A stretch of DNA of 64,000 bases from Oscillospiraceae bacterium. Lineage in GTDB: Bacteria; Bacillota; Clostridia; Oscillospirales; Acutalibacteraceae. Location: the NCBI GenBank assembly GCA_015066385.1, contig SVOJ01000011.1, forward strand, positions 1 through 64,000, read 5' to 3'. Below the pieces are notes generated by a model. It ran no database searches, was not told the DNA's origin, and saw only the letters and a list, made by a program, of their open reading frames with translations. This document shows, piece by piece, positions 48,529 to 58,603 of this stretch (position 1 is the first letter of the stretch; the number at the start of each line of letters is the position of its first letter). Both the position numbers and the translations under genes were made by a program.

Positions 48529-49314
48529 TTACAGCCAGTGCATTGTTTTGAGCCACATTTCGAGCAGATGCACCCACTGATGAATATTTTCTCTGTCTTT
48601 TGCAACACCCAGACCGTGCGGGCCGCAAGGAAAGACATGCATCTCAAACGGAATATTGTGGTTGCGCAATGCTTCACCGTAGCGGAAACTGTTGCATACA
48701 TTCACAGCCGCATCGTCGGATGTGTGCCACAAAAAGGCAGGCGGTGTGGTGTCACAGACCAGTTTTGCGGGATTCACGGCGGCATTCAGTTCATCAAAGC
48801 GATCACCCAACAGATTTTTGTAAGAGCCTTCATGGGTGATTTCGCTGTCATCCACTTCCCAGATGACGGGATAACAAAGCACCGTGGCATCGGGCAGGAA
48901 TTTTTCGCGGTCAATTTCATCTTCACCCTCAAAGTCGATCATTTCACGATAGGTTGAAGTCAGTGCGGCGAGATGACCGCCCGCGGAAGATCCCATGATG
49001 GCGATTTTGTCGGGGTCGATGCCGAATTCATCTGCCTTGCTTCTGACAAAACGCAATGCACGTCTTGCATCAAGAAGCGGCAGGGGAAAACGGTGGGGGC
49101 TTACACGGTACTGACAGACAAACGCACAAACACCCATTTCGTTGAGCATTTCGGCATAGCCTTTTCCTTCGTGTTCGGCACGCATGCCATAGCCGCCGCC
49201 GGGCAGAATCACAAAGCAGGCATCTGTCTTTTTGTTCTGCGCAGGGTAGTATTCAAGCACCGGCATTTCTTCGCAAAGCCACGGTGTGTTTTTCCAGAGT
49301 TTATATGTAGTCAT
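48529..49314 (-). CDS. Alpha/beta hydrolase (acetyl-xylan-esterase/BD-FAE-like)
   Basis: VILPGGGYGMRAEHEGKGYAEMLN, IMGSSAGGHLAALTSTY (GxSAGG), FLWHTSDDAAVNV. Confidence 0.88.
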   Translation of the reverse strand: MTTYKLWKNTPWLCEEMPVLEYYPAQNKKTDACFVILPGGGYGMRAEHEGKGYAEMLNEMGVCAFVCQYRVSPHRFPLPLLDARRALRFVRSKADEFGIDPDKIAIMGSSAGGHLAALTSTYREMIDFEGEDEIDREKFLPDATVLCYPVIWEVDDSEITHEGSYKNLLGDRFDELNAAVNPAKLVCDTTPPAFLWHTSDDAAVNVCNSFRYGEALRNHNIPFEMHVFPCGPHGLGVAKDRENIHQWVHLLEMWLKTMHWL

Positions 49315-49325
49315 ATTTATATACC

Positions 49326-49652
49326 TTAATATTTGTCCATCGAGTCGACACTCAGCACAAACACGGTAGCCCCGCCCACGGTAACGGGCGCATCCATTGC
49401 ACCCTCTGCAAAACCTCTTCCGAACGAAGCGGTCGAAGACGGATTGTGTGTGCGGGTCTGCGAGAATTTGTTGATGATATCCTTCACGCGGGGTACATCC
49501 TTATCTTCCGCACCGATGAGGAAAGTGGTATTTCCGACCATCAGGAAACCGCCTGTGGTGGAAAGCTTTGTAACGGTAAAATGCTCGCGGGTGAGTGCAG
49601 CACTGACAACAGCACTGTCTTCATTGTTGACAATAGCAATAATAAGTTTCAT
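49326..49652 (-). CDS. darA: Cyclic-di-AMP receptor (DarA/PstA, PII-like)
   Basis: MKLIIAIVNNEDSAVVSAALTREHFTVTKLSTTGGFLMVGNTTFLIGAEDKDVPRV; characteristic PII-like N-terminus and 108-aa length. Confidence 0.9.
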   Translation of the reverse strand: MKLIIAIVNNEDSAVVSAALTREHFTVTKLSTTGGFLMVGNTTFLIGAEDKDVPRVKDIINKFSQTRTHNPSSTASFGRGFAEGAMDAPVTVGGATVFVLSVDSMDKY

Positions 49653-49664
49653 GTTTGTTCCTCC

Positions 49665-50150
49665 TTAGATTTTGGGAGCGAGCATTTTATAGCTCTTTTT
49701 GTCAAGTTGTTTAATATCGGGGATTTCATAGCGGTTGTCGTTGCCGTCTTTGATGAGGATGCGTCCGTCATACAACGGCTTGATTGCGGTGATATGATTG
49801 CGGATTTCAAAAGTAATAATACCTCTGTCTGTTTCGCATGTCCACATCCAGATCTTGAATTTTTCGCTCATTTCAATAAAGCGTTTGATGCGCGGCATCA
49901 TGTAATATTCGCGCAGACAGTCTTCCATCGCCTGTTTTGATTCGGGAAGAAGTTGATCCATATCGCGCACAACGGCGACCTGTTCACCTTCTGAATCAAG
50001 CAGAACAATGTATTTGTTTCTGCCGCTGATGGGGAACAGACAATGCGGTTCAAGCATATCAAAATGCTCTCCCGTTGCAAAATCAACATCCAGGAAAATG
50101 CCGTCGTTGACGGTCAGTTTCACTTCGGGACCTTCAATAAATAAAATCAT
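49665..50150 (-). CDS. DUF1854 domain protein
   Basis: 161 aa; VDFATGEHFDMLEPHCLFPISG...EYYMMPRIKRFIEMSEKFKIWMWTCETDRGIITFEIRNHITAIKPLYDGRILIKDGNDNRYEIPD; adjacent to an ABC exporter. Confidence 0.72.
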   Translation of the reverse strand: MILFIEGPEVKLTVNDGIFLDVDFATGEHFDMLEPHCLFPISGRNKYIVLLDSEGEQVAVVRDMDQLLPESKQAMEDCLREYYMMPRIKRFIEMSEKFKIWMWTCETDRGIITFEIRNHITAIKPLYDGRILIKDGNDNRYEIPDIKQLDKKSYKMLAPKI

Positions 50151-50162
50151 TGTGTTCCCTCC

Positions 50163-52412
50163 TTATTCAAAATTTTCTTCGGCTTTTGCAGCCAGCAGTT
50201 TTTCACCCATGGACTGAATCTGAACGAGTTTGTAGTATTTGCCTTTCATGGCAAGCAGTTCTTCGGGCGGGCCGCATTCGATGATTTCACCTTTGTCCAC
50301 AACCACAATCTTGTTGGCTTTGCGAAGTGTCGAAAGACGGTGCGCGATCATAATGGTGGTTCTGCCGCGGATGAGTCTTTCAATAGCGGTCTGAATGAGG
50401 TTTTCGGTTTCGCTGTCCACCGCGGCGGTGGCTTCGTCAAAGAACAGAATGCCGGGGTTTTTGAGGATGGCACGAGCGATGGAAACACGCTGTCTTTCAC
50501 CGCCCGAAAGACCGACGCCGCGTTCACCGAGCATGGTGTCATACCCGTCGGGCAGTTTGCAGATAAAGCCGTGTGCGTTGGCAATGTCCGCCGCATGAAG
50601 CACCTGTTCCACACGCACATTCGGTGAACCGTAAGCAATGTTGTTAAATACGGTATCGCGGAACATCATCGGATCCTGCTGTACAAAACCGATCTGCGAA
50701 CGGTAATAAGCCATGTCGATGTCCTTGATGTTTTTGCCGTCAATGAGGATTTCGCCGTCGTATTCATCGTAATAACGCATCAACAGGTTGATGAGGGTCG
50801 ATTTACCCGAACCCGTTGTGCCGACGATACCGACGATGTCGCCCGGTTCAATGGTGAGGTTGATATTGGAAAGCACCTTTTTGGAACGGTCGAACGAGAA
50901 GTTGACGTTTCTGAATTCGATCTTGCCTTCGATGCGGTCGGGACATTCTCCCTTACCGAAATCATGCTCGGGCTCGGCATCGAGAATATCCATGATCTTT
51001 TCGACCGATGCCAGTGTGTTCTGATAGGAGTCGGAAAGGTTTGCAAAGAAGTTGACGGGATTGTAGAACATGCTGGCATAGGAGATAAAAGAAACGAGAA
51101 TACCGATGGAGAATCCTTCTTCACCGCCGATAATGCTCTGTCCGCCCAAAAACCAGATGATCAGTGAACCGCAGGTGACAAGGAAAGTCATAAAAGCAGG
51201 GAAAAAGCCCGAAACCTTGGCAACAACTTTGTCTTCTTCAAGCCAGTCATCACAGTAGGCTTCAAATTTGTGCACGGCGGCTTTTTCGTTGGTGAATGCC
51301 TTGACCACGCGGATGCCGGGAATGGTGTCGGCAAGAATGGTGGAAATGGCAGAGGATCTTCTCCAGATTCGCATATACTTCGGACCGAGTTTTTTGCCGA
51401 AGAATCGGCCCGTCAGGGCAACCAACGGAACGGGGATGAGTGAGATGAGAGTCAGTTTCCAGTTCATGGCAAGCATAATTGCAAGAATGCCGAACATCAT
51501 AAAGAATTGCACAACGGCTTCCTGCGTAATTTTGAGAATGAACTGTTGCAGGGTGGAAGTATCGGAGTTGATACGGTTGATGACCGAACCCGTGGAGGTT
51601 TTGTCATAAAACGACATCGGCAGATACTGTGCTTTTTCGTAAATGTCTTTCTTCAGACTGATGACGATGCGCGAACCTGTTACACGAAGCAGATACGAAC
51701 GGAATCCTGTCACGGTATACTGCAGAATATAGCAGGTCACAAGAATGAGAATAACTTGTATAAGTCCTTGTGCATCTCTGTTCGGCAACACATCGTCCAC
51801 CATGATGCTGGTGATATACGGAGGTACGAGTGCCATGGCGGTTGTGAAGATCGAGAGCAGAAGACAGACAATGAGTCCCTTCTTTTCGCTTGCAATGTAT
51901 TTGGAAAGTTTTGCAAAAATATGTCCCTTGTTGGAGCAGTTGATGCAGTCGGCTTCAGGGGAGGGTAGTTTTCTGCCGCATTTCGGACAGAAAGAACGCT
52001 GTTTGTTATAAACCGATCTGACGACTTCTACAAGGTCTTCACTCCAGCCCTCATTGTTGACGGCATTGACATATTCCGCCGCCGCGTCTGCCACATTTGC
52101 CGCCGCGTAGGAAAAGCGTTGCAGGGACAGTCTTGTTCCGTCTTTGCATTTGACACGAAACATGGCATTCCCGTACATTCGTTTGACTTTTGCTTCCTCG
52201 ATGTCGGCAATTGCAACACAAACGGGTTCATTTTCGTGTGTTTTGTCAAAAGCAAAGATATGTGTTCTGGTAAATGCCAACAGGCTGTCGCCGTATTGCG
52301 CCTGCAAATTCAGATCACCGACAACGCAAAACAGCGGTTCCTGTTCGGAAAACTCCGCATTGAATGCCGCTTTTAAGCTGTCGGGAACGGGTCGGTTGAA
52401 TAATGTGTTCAT
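50163..52412 (-). CDS. ABC exporter (TMD-NBD) with N-terminal PH-like domain and zinc ribbon
   Basis: N-terminal ~130 aa beta-rich domain, then CPKCGRK...CINC ribbon, TMD, Walker A IVGTTGSGKSTLIN, LSGGERQRVSIARA, ILFFDEATAAVDSE. ATG at 52412. Confidence 0.9.
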   Translation of the reverse strand: MNTLFNRPVPDSLKAAFNAEFSEQEPLFCVVGDLNLQAQYGDSLLAFTRTHIFAFDKTHENEPVCVAIADIEEAKVKRMYGNAMFRVKCKDGTRLSLQRFSYAAANVADAAAEYVNAVNNEGWSEDLVEVVRSVYNKQRSFCPKCGRKLPSPEADCINCSNKGHIFAKLSKYIASEKKGLIVCLLLSIFTTAMALVPPYITSIMVDDVLPNRDAQGLIQVILILVTCYILQYTVTGFRSYLLRVTGSRIVISLKKDIYEKAQYLPMSFYDKTSTGSVINRINSDTSTLQQFILKITQEAVVQFFMMFGILAIMLAMNWKLTLISLIPVPLVALTGRFFGKKLGPKYMRIWRRSSAISTILADTIPGIRVVKAFTNEKAAVHKFEAYCDDWLEEDKVVAKVSGFFPAFMTFLVTCGSLIIWFLGGQSIIGGEEGFSIGILVSFISYASMFYNPVNFFANLSDSYQNTLASVEKIMDILDAEPEHDFGKGECPDRIEGKIEFRNVNFSFDRSKKVLSNINLTIEPGDIVGIVGTTGSGKSTLINLLMRYYDEYDGEILIDGKNIKDIDMAYYRSQIGFVQQDPMMFRDTVFNNIAYGSPNVRVEQVLHAADIANAHGFICKLPDGYDTMLGERGVGLSGGERQRVSIARAILKNPGILFFDEATAAVDSETENLIQTAIERLIRGRTTIMIAHRLSTLRKANKIVVVDKGEIIECGPPEELLAMKGKYYKLVQIQSMGEKLLAAKAEENFE

Positions 52413-52607
52413 AACGATCACCCCTTCTGTTTGCGGAACACCCGCAAAATGGATACTGCAGTTTTGCATTTTTCATTATAAATATGGTAAAAACAAAAGT
52501 CAAGTCTTTCAAAAGATTTATCTTCTCATATTGAATTTTGTTTAATATATACAAATGATGTGCATATTGTTTAGTAATCTTGTTAAGTATTGGCAGGTGT
52601 TTTTATC

Positions 52608-52636
52608 TTGACAATGCGTTGATATTTTTCTATAAT
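52608..52636 (+). promoter_or_regulatory. Consensus sigma-A promoter
   Basis: TTGACA - 17 nt - TATAAT. Confidence 0.8.
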
Positions 52637-52680
52637 TATTTATTAGTGTGCTATTTTATGTAAAGAAAGTAGGAAACAAA

Positions 52681-53271
52681 TTGCTTCGGCGTTTTACAAA
52701 AATCTTCTATTCCATGCTCAGTATCTGTGTTGCCATCGCCTGTGTCGGGGTGCTGACCATGACGGCGGCGGCATTTTCGCTTGAAGGTGACGGCAACCGC
52801 ACCGATTTTACCGTTAAAAGTATCACGGTCGGTGAGGTCACGCAGGATGACACCTTCTTTCCCGTGCAGGATGACCGTTCAGGGTGGTGCTGTGTGCTGA
52901 TTGATGCAACGGCACACACATGGAACTTCTCTCCTTACACATATACGGTGGATTCATTTTCGGTCAAAACCCCCGGCTTGCTCAAAGAAGAAAACAATGT
53001 GCTTGTGGTTCTGGAATCCCCCCTTTCTTATTCTCGCGCCAATCCGCAGGATTTTGTTTTGCGTGTATATCTGCACATTCCGCCCGATGTGGCAGCTGCC
53101 GAGTTGGTCAGCAAACTTTCATTCACCGCTTTGAGTGCAACCAAGGCCATCGGGGCCATTGAGGACAACATGAAAATGTATCTTCCCAAACTTGACATGG
53201 CTCTGCAACGCAATTATATTGTGATAGACAACACAAAACCGGCTGCAAAATCTGCAGCCGGCTTTTTTTAA
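52681..53271 (+). CDS. Hypothetical secreted/membrane-anchored protein
   Basis: TTG start with AGGA upstream; N-terminal hydrophobic segment FYSMLSICVAIACVGVLTMTAAAFS; no recognised family. The track start at 52648 is implausibly close to the promoter. Confidence 0.6.
   Translation: MLRRFTKIFYSMLSICVAIACVGVLTMTAAAFSLEGDGNRTDFTVKSITVGEVTQDDTFFPVQDDRSGWCCVLIDATAHTWNFSPYTYTVDSFSVKTPGLLKEENNVLVVLESPLSYSRANPQDFVLRVYLHIPPDVAAAELVSKLSFTALSATKAIGAIEDNMKMYLPKLDMALQRNYIVIDNTKPAAKSAAGFF
53236..53269 (+). terminator. Rho-independent terminator overlapping the 3' end of the upstream CDS
   Basis: ACCGGCTGCA-AAATC-TGCAGCCGGCTTTTTTT encodes the last residues (KPAAKSAAGFF). Confidence 0.8.
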
Positions 53272-54851
53272 TCTTCTTTTGTTGTTTTTTCCCAGACGGA
53301 AATGTTATCGAACAGGTTATCGGGGGTGCAGAATACTTCATTAACAAGCGAACGGGATGTATAGAAAATTCCTTGTCTGTAGCAAATCGGAATAAAGGGC
53401 ATTTCGGATGTGAATACCTGTAAAAATTCGCCGAGGGATGCAACGCCCGCGCAGTAGGAATCCCAGGCGGCATTGGTTGTGTCGGTTTCATTGTCGATCC
53501 CCCAACCCAACGGATTGCCGGGGAAGAGGAAGACGGAAAGATTCATGTCTGCCGTCAGTCTGACTTCACCGAGATACAGATCGTAATCTCCCTCACGTAT
53601 GGCGGCAAAGTAATCTTCTTCCGACAATGTGCGCACCGTTACGCTGATATCTGCGGCGGCGAGCTGATCTGCAATCTGTGCCGCCGTTCCGGTTTTGAAA
53701 TTGCTGTTTTCACAGCAGACAAGATCGATTTCATAACGGATCTGCGAGGTAATCAGAGTCGGATCTGCCTCTTCAATCAGTTCGCTCTCGCCGGTTTCAT
53801 ATTCCGAAATAAGGGACTGCGCCGCATATACATCGGCGGTGGTGATGTTTTCTGCATTTTCGGTCTGCAATGCACTCCAATCGGGATGCACAGGCAGGCT
53901 TGTTGCCTGCGCGTAACCGCAGAAAGCATGATCGACAATATTTTGTCGGTCCAGAAGTTTTGAAACGGCTTTTCTGAACACGGGAGAATGCAAGTGCTCC
54001 TTGTTTGCATTGACACCGAGGAACACAAGGTTTGTCATCGGAACTGTTGTTGCCGTTGCGGCAAGGCGCAGAACTTCGCCGTCAGACAGATTGCTGAAAC
54101 TGCAATCAATGCGCTCACTCTTGAGGGAGAATGCTTTGGATGCATCGGCGGCAGAGTCCACAAGTTTGATCTGTGCGGCGCGGACATTGCCGTCATAATA
54201 ATTCGGATTATAGGTCATTTCTATGCCTTCAGTGGTTTTTATGTAAGAATACGGGCCTGCACCGATCGGCAGATCCGTTGCTCTGTCAGCCGTTCCGTAT
54301 TGAACGATCGGGAACGTCAGCAGACTGCAGGCATTGATGTTTGGTTTTGACAGCGTAAATACGATCACATCTGCCGTAGCACCGATGGATACATCGGACA
54401 CAACGGACAGTTGTGTTTTGAATGCGGGTGATTCTTTTGCAAGACGGAACGAATACAGTACATCTGCAACCGAAAGCTGTGTACCTTGTGCGGTCAGCAT
54501 CCCTGTGTTGAGCGTAATCTGCACTTGTGTTGCGGTTTGTGTTGCGGTAGCCGCCATCACGGGTTGCGGTGTAAAATTGTTATCCAGTTCATACAGCGGC
54601 AAAAAAGCCAGGGGCCACAAAAGGGTATTGTCTTCGCCGACTGCAAAAAACGGATTCAGGCTGTCGGTAGAACAGTAGGGAACATGCAATGTCCCTTCAG
54701 GTTCGGGAGATTGCACGGGATCAGCCACCGTCGGCAAAGTATCCGAACAGGAGGCAAACAACAGCAATATGCACAGCAGGGCCGCGATTTTATTCAGTAA
54801 TCGAAACTCTTTCAATGTAAACAGCCTTTCCTGTTTTATTATCGGTTTCAA
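53268..54851 (-). CDS. ABC transporter solute-binding protein, family 5, lipoprotein
   Basis: Lipobox LLLFASC; YCSTDSLNPFFAVGEDNTLLWPLAFLPLYELDNNFTPQPVMA; FRKAVSKLLDRQNIVDHAF. Start codon uncertain. Confidence 0.83.
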   Translation of the reverse strand: MKPIIKQERLFTLKEFRLLNKIAALLCILLLFASCSDTLPTVADPVQSPEPEGTLHVPYCSTDSLNPFFAVGEDNTLLWPLAFLPLYELDNNFTPQPVMAATATQTATQVQITLNTGMLTAQGTQLSVADVLYSFRLAKESPAFKTQLSVVSDVSIGATADVIVFTLSKPNINACSLLTFPIVQYGTADRATDLPIGAGPYSYIKTTEGIEMTYNPNYYDGNVRAAQIKLVDSAADASKAFSLKSERIDCSFSNLSDGEVLRLAATATTVPMTNLVFLGVNANKEHLHSPVFRKAVSKLLDRQNIVDHAFCGYAQATSLPVHPDWSALQTENAENITTADVYAAQSLISEYETGESELIEEADPTLITSQIRYEIDLVCCENSNFKTGTAAQIADQLAAADISVTVRTLSEEDYFAAIREGDYDLYLGEVRLTADMNLSVFLFPGNPLGWGIDNETDTTNAAWDSYCAGVASLGEFLQVFTSEMPFIPICYRQGIFYTSRSLVNEVFCTPDNLFDNISVWEKTTKED

Positions 54852-55569
54852 TCAACACGCCATCCATACGACAAGTGCCTTCACATTGTTCAAATCGCAC
54901 GGGCAATCCCGTACGGATACGGTCGGTCGAATTTTTGATGCTGACACCCAAAACGGAGTTTATAACCCCTGTCATTCCGGCATCTGTCATATATGCCGTA
55001 CCGTTCGGCAGAATCTGTTCATCTGCCGTCTGCACATGGGTATGTGTGCCGATGACGGCACTGACTCTGCCGTCTGAATAAAACCCCATGGCCCGCTTTT
55101 CGGCGGTTGCTTCCGCATGGAAATCCACCAGAATGTGTCGGATTCCCTCACTCTGAATTTCTTTAAGCGTGCGGTCAATCGCATCAAAGGGGTTTTCCGC
55201 ATAGTCCATCCACAAAGAGCCCATGAGATTGACAACGGCGAGGCGCATTCCTCGTTTTTCAATGAGATCCCACCCTTTGCCGGGGGCTTCGCGGTGGAAG
55301 TTGACGGGACGGATGATCGGCAGGTTTCCGTCCAGCACGGAATAAATTTCACTTCTTCGCAAGGCATGGTTGCCTGTTGTGATCAGGTCAGCCCCGCTTG
55401 CAAACAGATGATCGGCAGACTGCGGCAGAATGCCGTTGCCGGAGGCACTGTTTTCACCGTTGACAATGCAAAAATCCACGTTTTTCAGTTTTTTGAAAGC
55501 AGGTAACAGTTTACGGGCGCAGTTACACCCGGGCGTGCCGACGACATCGCCGATAAAAAGAATAACCAT
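54790..55569 (-). CDS. ymdB: YmdB/TIGR00282-type metallophosphoesterase
   Basis: ILFIGDVVGTPGCNCARKLLPAFK, VNGENSASGNGI, LITTGNHALRRSEIY, VIGTHTHVQTADEQILPNGTAYMTDAGMTG; adjacent to rny. Confidence 0.93.
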   Translation of the reverse strand: MVILFIGDVVGTPGCNCARKLLPAFKKLKNVDFCIVNGENSASGNGILPQSADHLFASGADLITTGNHALRRSEIYSVLDGNLPIIRPVNFHREAPGKGWDLIEKRGMRLAVVNLMGSLWMDYAENPFDAIDRTLKEIQSEGIRHILVDFHAEATAEKRAMGFYSDGRVSAVIGTHTHVQTADEQILPNGTAYMTDAGMTGVINSVLGVSIKNSTDRIRTGLPVRFEQCEGTCRMDGVLIETDNKTGKAVYIERVSITE

Positions 55570-55586
55570 AATATGCCTTTCAACAG

Positions 55587-55619
55587 AAAAAGGCGGCAGA
55601 TTGCCGCCTTCTTTTTTTT
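55587..55619 (-). terminator. Terminator-like hairpin between rny and ymdB
   Basis: Minus strand GAAGGCGGCAATCTGCCGCCTTTTT. Confidence 0.65.
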
Positions 55620-57177
55620 ACTTTGCGTAGTCAAATGCGCGGTTTTCACGGATAATGTGAACCTTGATCTGACCGGGATATTCGAGAGTTTCTTCGATCT
55701 TCTTTGCAATATCTCTTGCAAGGATAACCATGTTGTCATCCGAAACCACTTCGGGCTTGACCATGATGCGGACTTCGCGGCCTGCCTGAATGGCAAAGGA
55801 TTTGTCAACACCGTCAAACGAGGTGCAGATTTCTTCAAGCTGCTGCAGACGTTTGATGTAGTTCTGTACGTTTTCGCGGCGGGCACCGGGGCGGGCTGCG
55901 GAAATGGCATCGGCTGCCTGTACAAGAATTGCGACAATGGATTTGGCTTCCACATCGCCGTGATGCGCATGAATGGCGTGAAGAACAGCTTCGTTTTCTT
56001 TGAACTTGCGTGCGGCTTCCACACCCAGAGAGATGTGCGTTCCGTCCTGTTCGTGGTCGATTGCTTTGCCGATATCGTGCAGAAGACCTGCGCGCTTTGC
56101 GAGTTTGACATCTGCACCGATTTCAGCCGCCATCAGACCTGCAAGGTAGGAAACTTCAAGAGAATGATTCAGAACATTCTGGCCGTAACTTGTGCGATAT
56201 TTCAGCCTGCCGAGCAATTTGACAAGTTCGCCGTGGATGCCGTTGACACCTGCATCCACAACAGCACGTTCACCTGCCTGTTTAACAGCCTGTTCGACTT
56301 CTTTTTTGCTCTTTGCATACATTTCTTCAATGCGGCTGGGATGAATTCTTCCGTCCACAATGAGTTTTTCGAGGGTGAGTCTTGCTACTTCGCGGCGGAT
56401 CGGATCAAAACTCGAAACGGTGATGGTTTCGGGCGTGTCGTCGATGATCAGGTCAACGCCCGTAATGGTTTCAAGGGTACGGATGTTGCGGCCTTCACGA
56501 CCGATGATGCGACCTTTCATGTCGTCATTGGGAAGTTCCACAACAGAAACGGTGGCTTCTGCCGCATGGTCAGCCGCGCAACGCTGAATCGCACCGGAAA
56601 TGATTTCACGGGCAAGATTGTCGGCTTCGTCCTTGTATTTCTGTTCAACTTCAAGGATTTTGAGTGCTTTTTCGTGGGTAAGTTCCCCTTCAAGGGTTTT
56701 GATAAGAAGGTCTTTTGCCTGCTCTTTTGTGAAACCGGATATTTTTTCGAGCATATCGAACTGGCTTCTCTTGAGCGCATCTGCTTCTGCAAGTTTGTCT
56801 TCTGCTTCCGAAATTTTCTTCTGCAGAATTTCATCTTTCTTTTCAAGGTTTTCGGTTTTTTTGTCGAGGGTTTCTTCTTTTTGGTTCAGACGGCGTTCCT
56901 GACGCTGTACTTCACCGCGACGTTCTTTGAGTTCACGTTCAAGCTCGGTTCTTTCTTTGTGAATCTCGTCTTTTGCCTCAAGAATAGCCTCTTTTTTCTT
57001 CTGTTCAGCCTGCGCAATGGCATTGCTGATGATGCGGTTGGCTTCTTCCGTTGCAGAGCCGATGGCTTTTTCTGCAGTCTTGCGGCGCACGATGCCGCCG
57101 ACAAGGAAGCAAACCACACCGCTGACCACTGCCGCCGCGATTGCGATGACAACGGCCACGCCGATTGAGATTTGCAC
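55618..57177 (-). CDS. rny: Ribonuclease Y
   Basis: N-terminal TM + long coiled coil, KH domain ([29 protein letters not shown]), HD domain ([18 protein letters not shown]), C-terminal [22 protein letters not shown]. Confidence 0.97.
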   Translation of the reverse strand: MQISIGVAVVIAIAAAVVSGVVCFLVGGIVRRKTAEKAIGSATEEANRIISNAIAQAEQKKKEAILEAKDEIHKERTELERELKERRGEVQRQERRLNQKEETLDKKTENLEKKDEILQKKISEAEDKLAEADALKRSQFDMLEKISGFTKEQAKDLLIKTLEGELTHEKALKILEVEQKYKDEADNLAREIISGAIQRCAADHAAEATVSVVELPNDDMKGRIIGREGRNIRTLETITGVDLIIDDTPETITVSSFDPIRREVARLTLEKLIVDGRIHPSRIEEMYAKSKKEVEQAVKQAGERAVVDAGVNGIHGELVKLLGRLKYRTSYGQNVLNHSLEVSYLAGLMAAEIGADVKLAKRAGLLHDIGKAIDHEQDGTHISLGVEAARKFKENEAVLHAIHAHHGDVEAKSIVAILVQAADAISAARPGARRENVQNYIKRLQQLEEICTSFDGVDKSFAIQAGREVRIMVKPEVVSDDNMVILARDIAKKIEETLEYPGQIKVHIIRENRAFDYAK

Positions 57178-57452
57178 TTGGGTGTACCTCCTGTAAAATA
57201 TGGATACCGTACAAAGTACGGGGAAAATAAAATAATGCTAAATATAAATTTATATTTAAAAAGAATCATTGTTTCACTGAAAACAAATATTCTTCTGCAT
57301 TATCCATGTTATTGTACAACTTTAACAAAAAAAAGTCAAGGACATAGACTTAAAAAAATGAATTATTATGAATAAAATTCTCAAAAAATAAAAGGCAGAA
57401 AATTAAGTTGAATCTTGTGGTGATTTTTTGATAAATTCAAAAGGGCATTGAC

Positions 57453-57481
57453 TTGACAAACGCAAGTTACAGCCGTATAAT
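57453..57481 (+). promoter_or_regulatory. Consensus sigma-A promoter for ilvE
   Basis: TTGACA - 17 nt - TATAAT, 40 nt upstream of the ATG. Confidence 0.8.
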
Positions 57482-57520
57482 TTGATTATTATTTTTGTTT
57501 TGTGAAAAGAGGTTTTTTAC

Positions 57521-58546
57521 ATGGAAAAGAAAGATATCAACTGGGGCGAACTCGGTTTCGCTTATATGCCGACTGATTACCGCTTTGTTTCCAATTGGAA
57601 AAACGGTGCGTGGGATGACGGTGCACTCATCACCGACCCCAATATCGTTATCAGCGAATGCGCAGGTGTTCTGCAGTATGCACAGACCGTTTTTGAAGGC
57701 CTGAAAGCATACACCACCGAAGACGGCAGAATCGTCTGCTTCCGTCCCGACCTCAACGCAGACCGTCTGGAAGCATCCTGTAAACGTCTGCAGATGCCCG
57801 TATTCCCCAAAGACCGTTTTGTGGAAGCCGTGCGCGAAGTCGTCAAAGCCAATGCCGCTTTTGTTCCTCCTTTCGGTTCGGGTGCAACGCTGTATCTTCG
57901 TCCTTATATGTTCGGTTCGGATGCCGTTATCGGTGTCAAGCCCGCAACGGAATATCAGTTCCGCATTCTCTGCACACCTGTCGGCCCGTATTTCAAGGGC
58001 GGTGTCAAGCCCCTGACGGTTCGAATCAGCGACCTCGACCGTGCCGCTCCCCGCGGAACAGGCAACATCAAGGCAGGTCTTAACTATGCAATGAGCCTTT
58101 ACAACATTGTCGATGCCCACAACTGCGGCTTCGATGAAAATATTTATCTTGATCCCGGCACCCGCACCAAGATTGAAGAAACCGGTGGCGCGAACATCAT
58201 TTTCATCACCAAGGACAACAAGGTTGTCACTCCCAAATCCGACAGCATTCTGCCGTCCATTACCCGCCGTTCTTTGTTGCAGGTTGCACAGGAATACTGC
58301 GGTCTTGAAGTGGAAGAACGCGAAGTTGAACTTGCCGAAATCGGTGAATTCGCAGAATGCGGTCTTTGCGGCACGGCGGCTGTTATTTCTCCCGTCGGCA
58401 AGATCGTCGACCACGGCAAAGAAATCTGCATGCCCGCAGGTATGACCGAAATGGGTCCTGTGACCAAGAAGCTCTACGACACCCTTACCGGCATTCAGAT
58501 GGGCAGACTGCCTGCTCCCGAAGGCTGGATCGTCGAAATTATGTAA
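57521..58546 (+). CDS. ilvE: Branched-chain amino acid aminotransferase
   Basis: VLQYAQTVFEGLKAYTTEDG, GGANIIFITKDNKVVTPKSDSILPSITRRSLLQVA, CGTAAVISPVGKI. Confidence 0.94.
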   Translation: MEKKDINWGELGFAYMPTDYRFVSNWKNGAWDDGALITDPNIVISECAGVLQYAQTVFEGLKAYTTEDGRIVCFRPDLNADRLEASCKRLQMPVFPKDRFVEAVREVVKANAAFVPPFGSGATLYLRPYMFGSDAVIGVKPATEYQFRILCTPVGPYFKGGVKPLTVRISDLDRAAPRGTGNIKAGLNYAMSLYNIVDAHNCGFDENIYLDPGTRTKIEETGGANIIFITKDNKVVTPKSDSILPSITRRSLLQVAQEYCGLEVEEREVELAEIGEFAECGLCGTAAVISPVGKIVDHGKEICMPAGMTEMGPVTKKLYDTLTGIQMGRLPAPEGWIVEIM

Positions 58547-58552
58547 AAATAC

Positions 58553-58590
58553 AAAACGACCGCAGAACTCTTTCTTTGCGGTCGTTTTTT
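58553..58590 (+). terminator. Rho-independent terminator after ilvE
   Basis: AAAACGACCGCA...TGCGGTCGTTTTTT. Confidence 0.8.
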
Positions 58591-58603
58591 CGGAGAAAAA
58601 TTT

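Noticed and set aside
55573-57168. 531-aa plus-strand ORF
   Set aside because: Antisense shadow of rny, which is unambiguous on the minus strand.
57177-57520. Possible T-box or other riboswitch upstream of ilvE
   Set aside because: A consensus promoter ends ~40 nt before the ATG, leaving no room for a T-box leader; no T-box sequence recognised.
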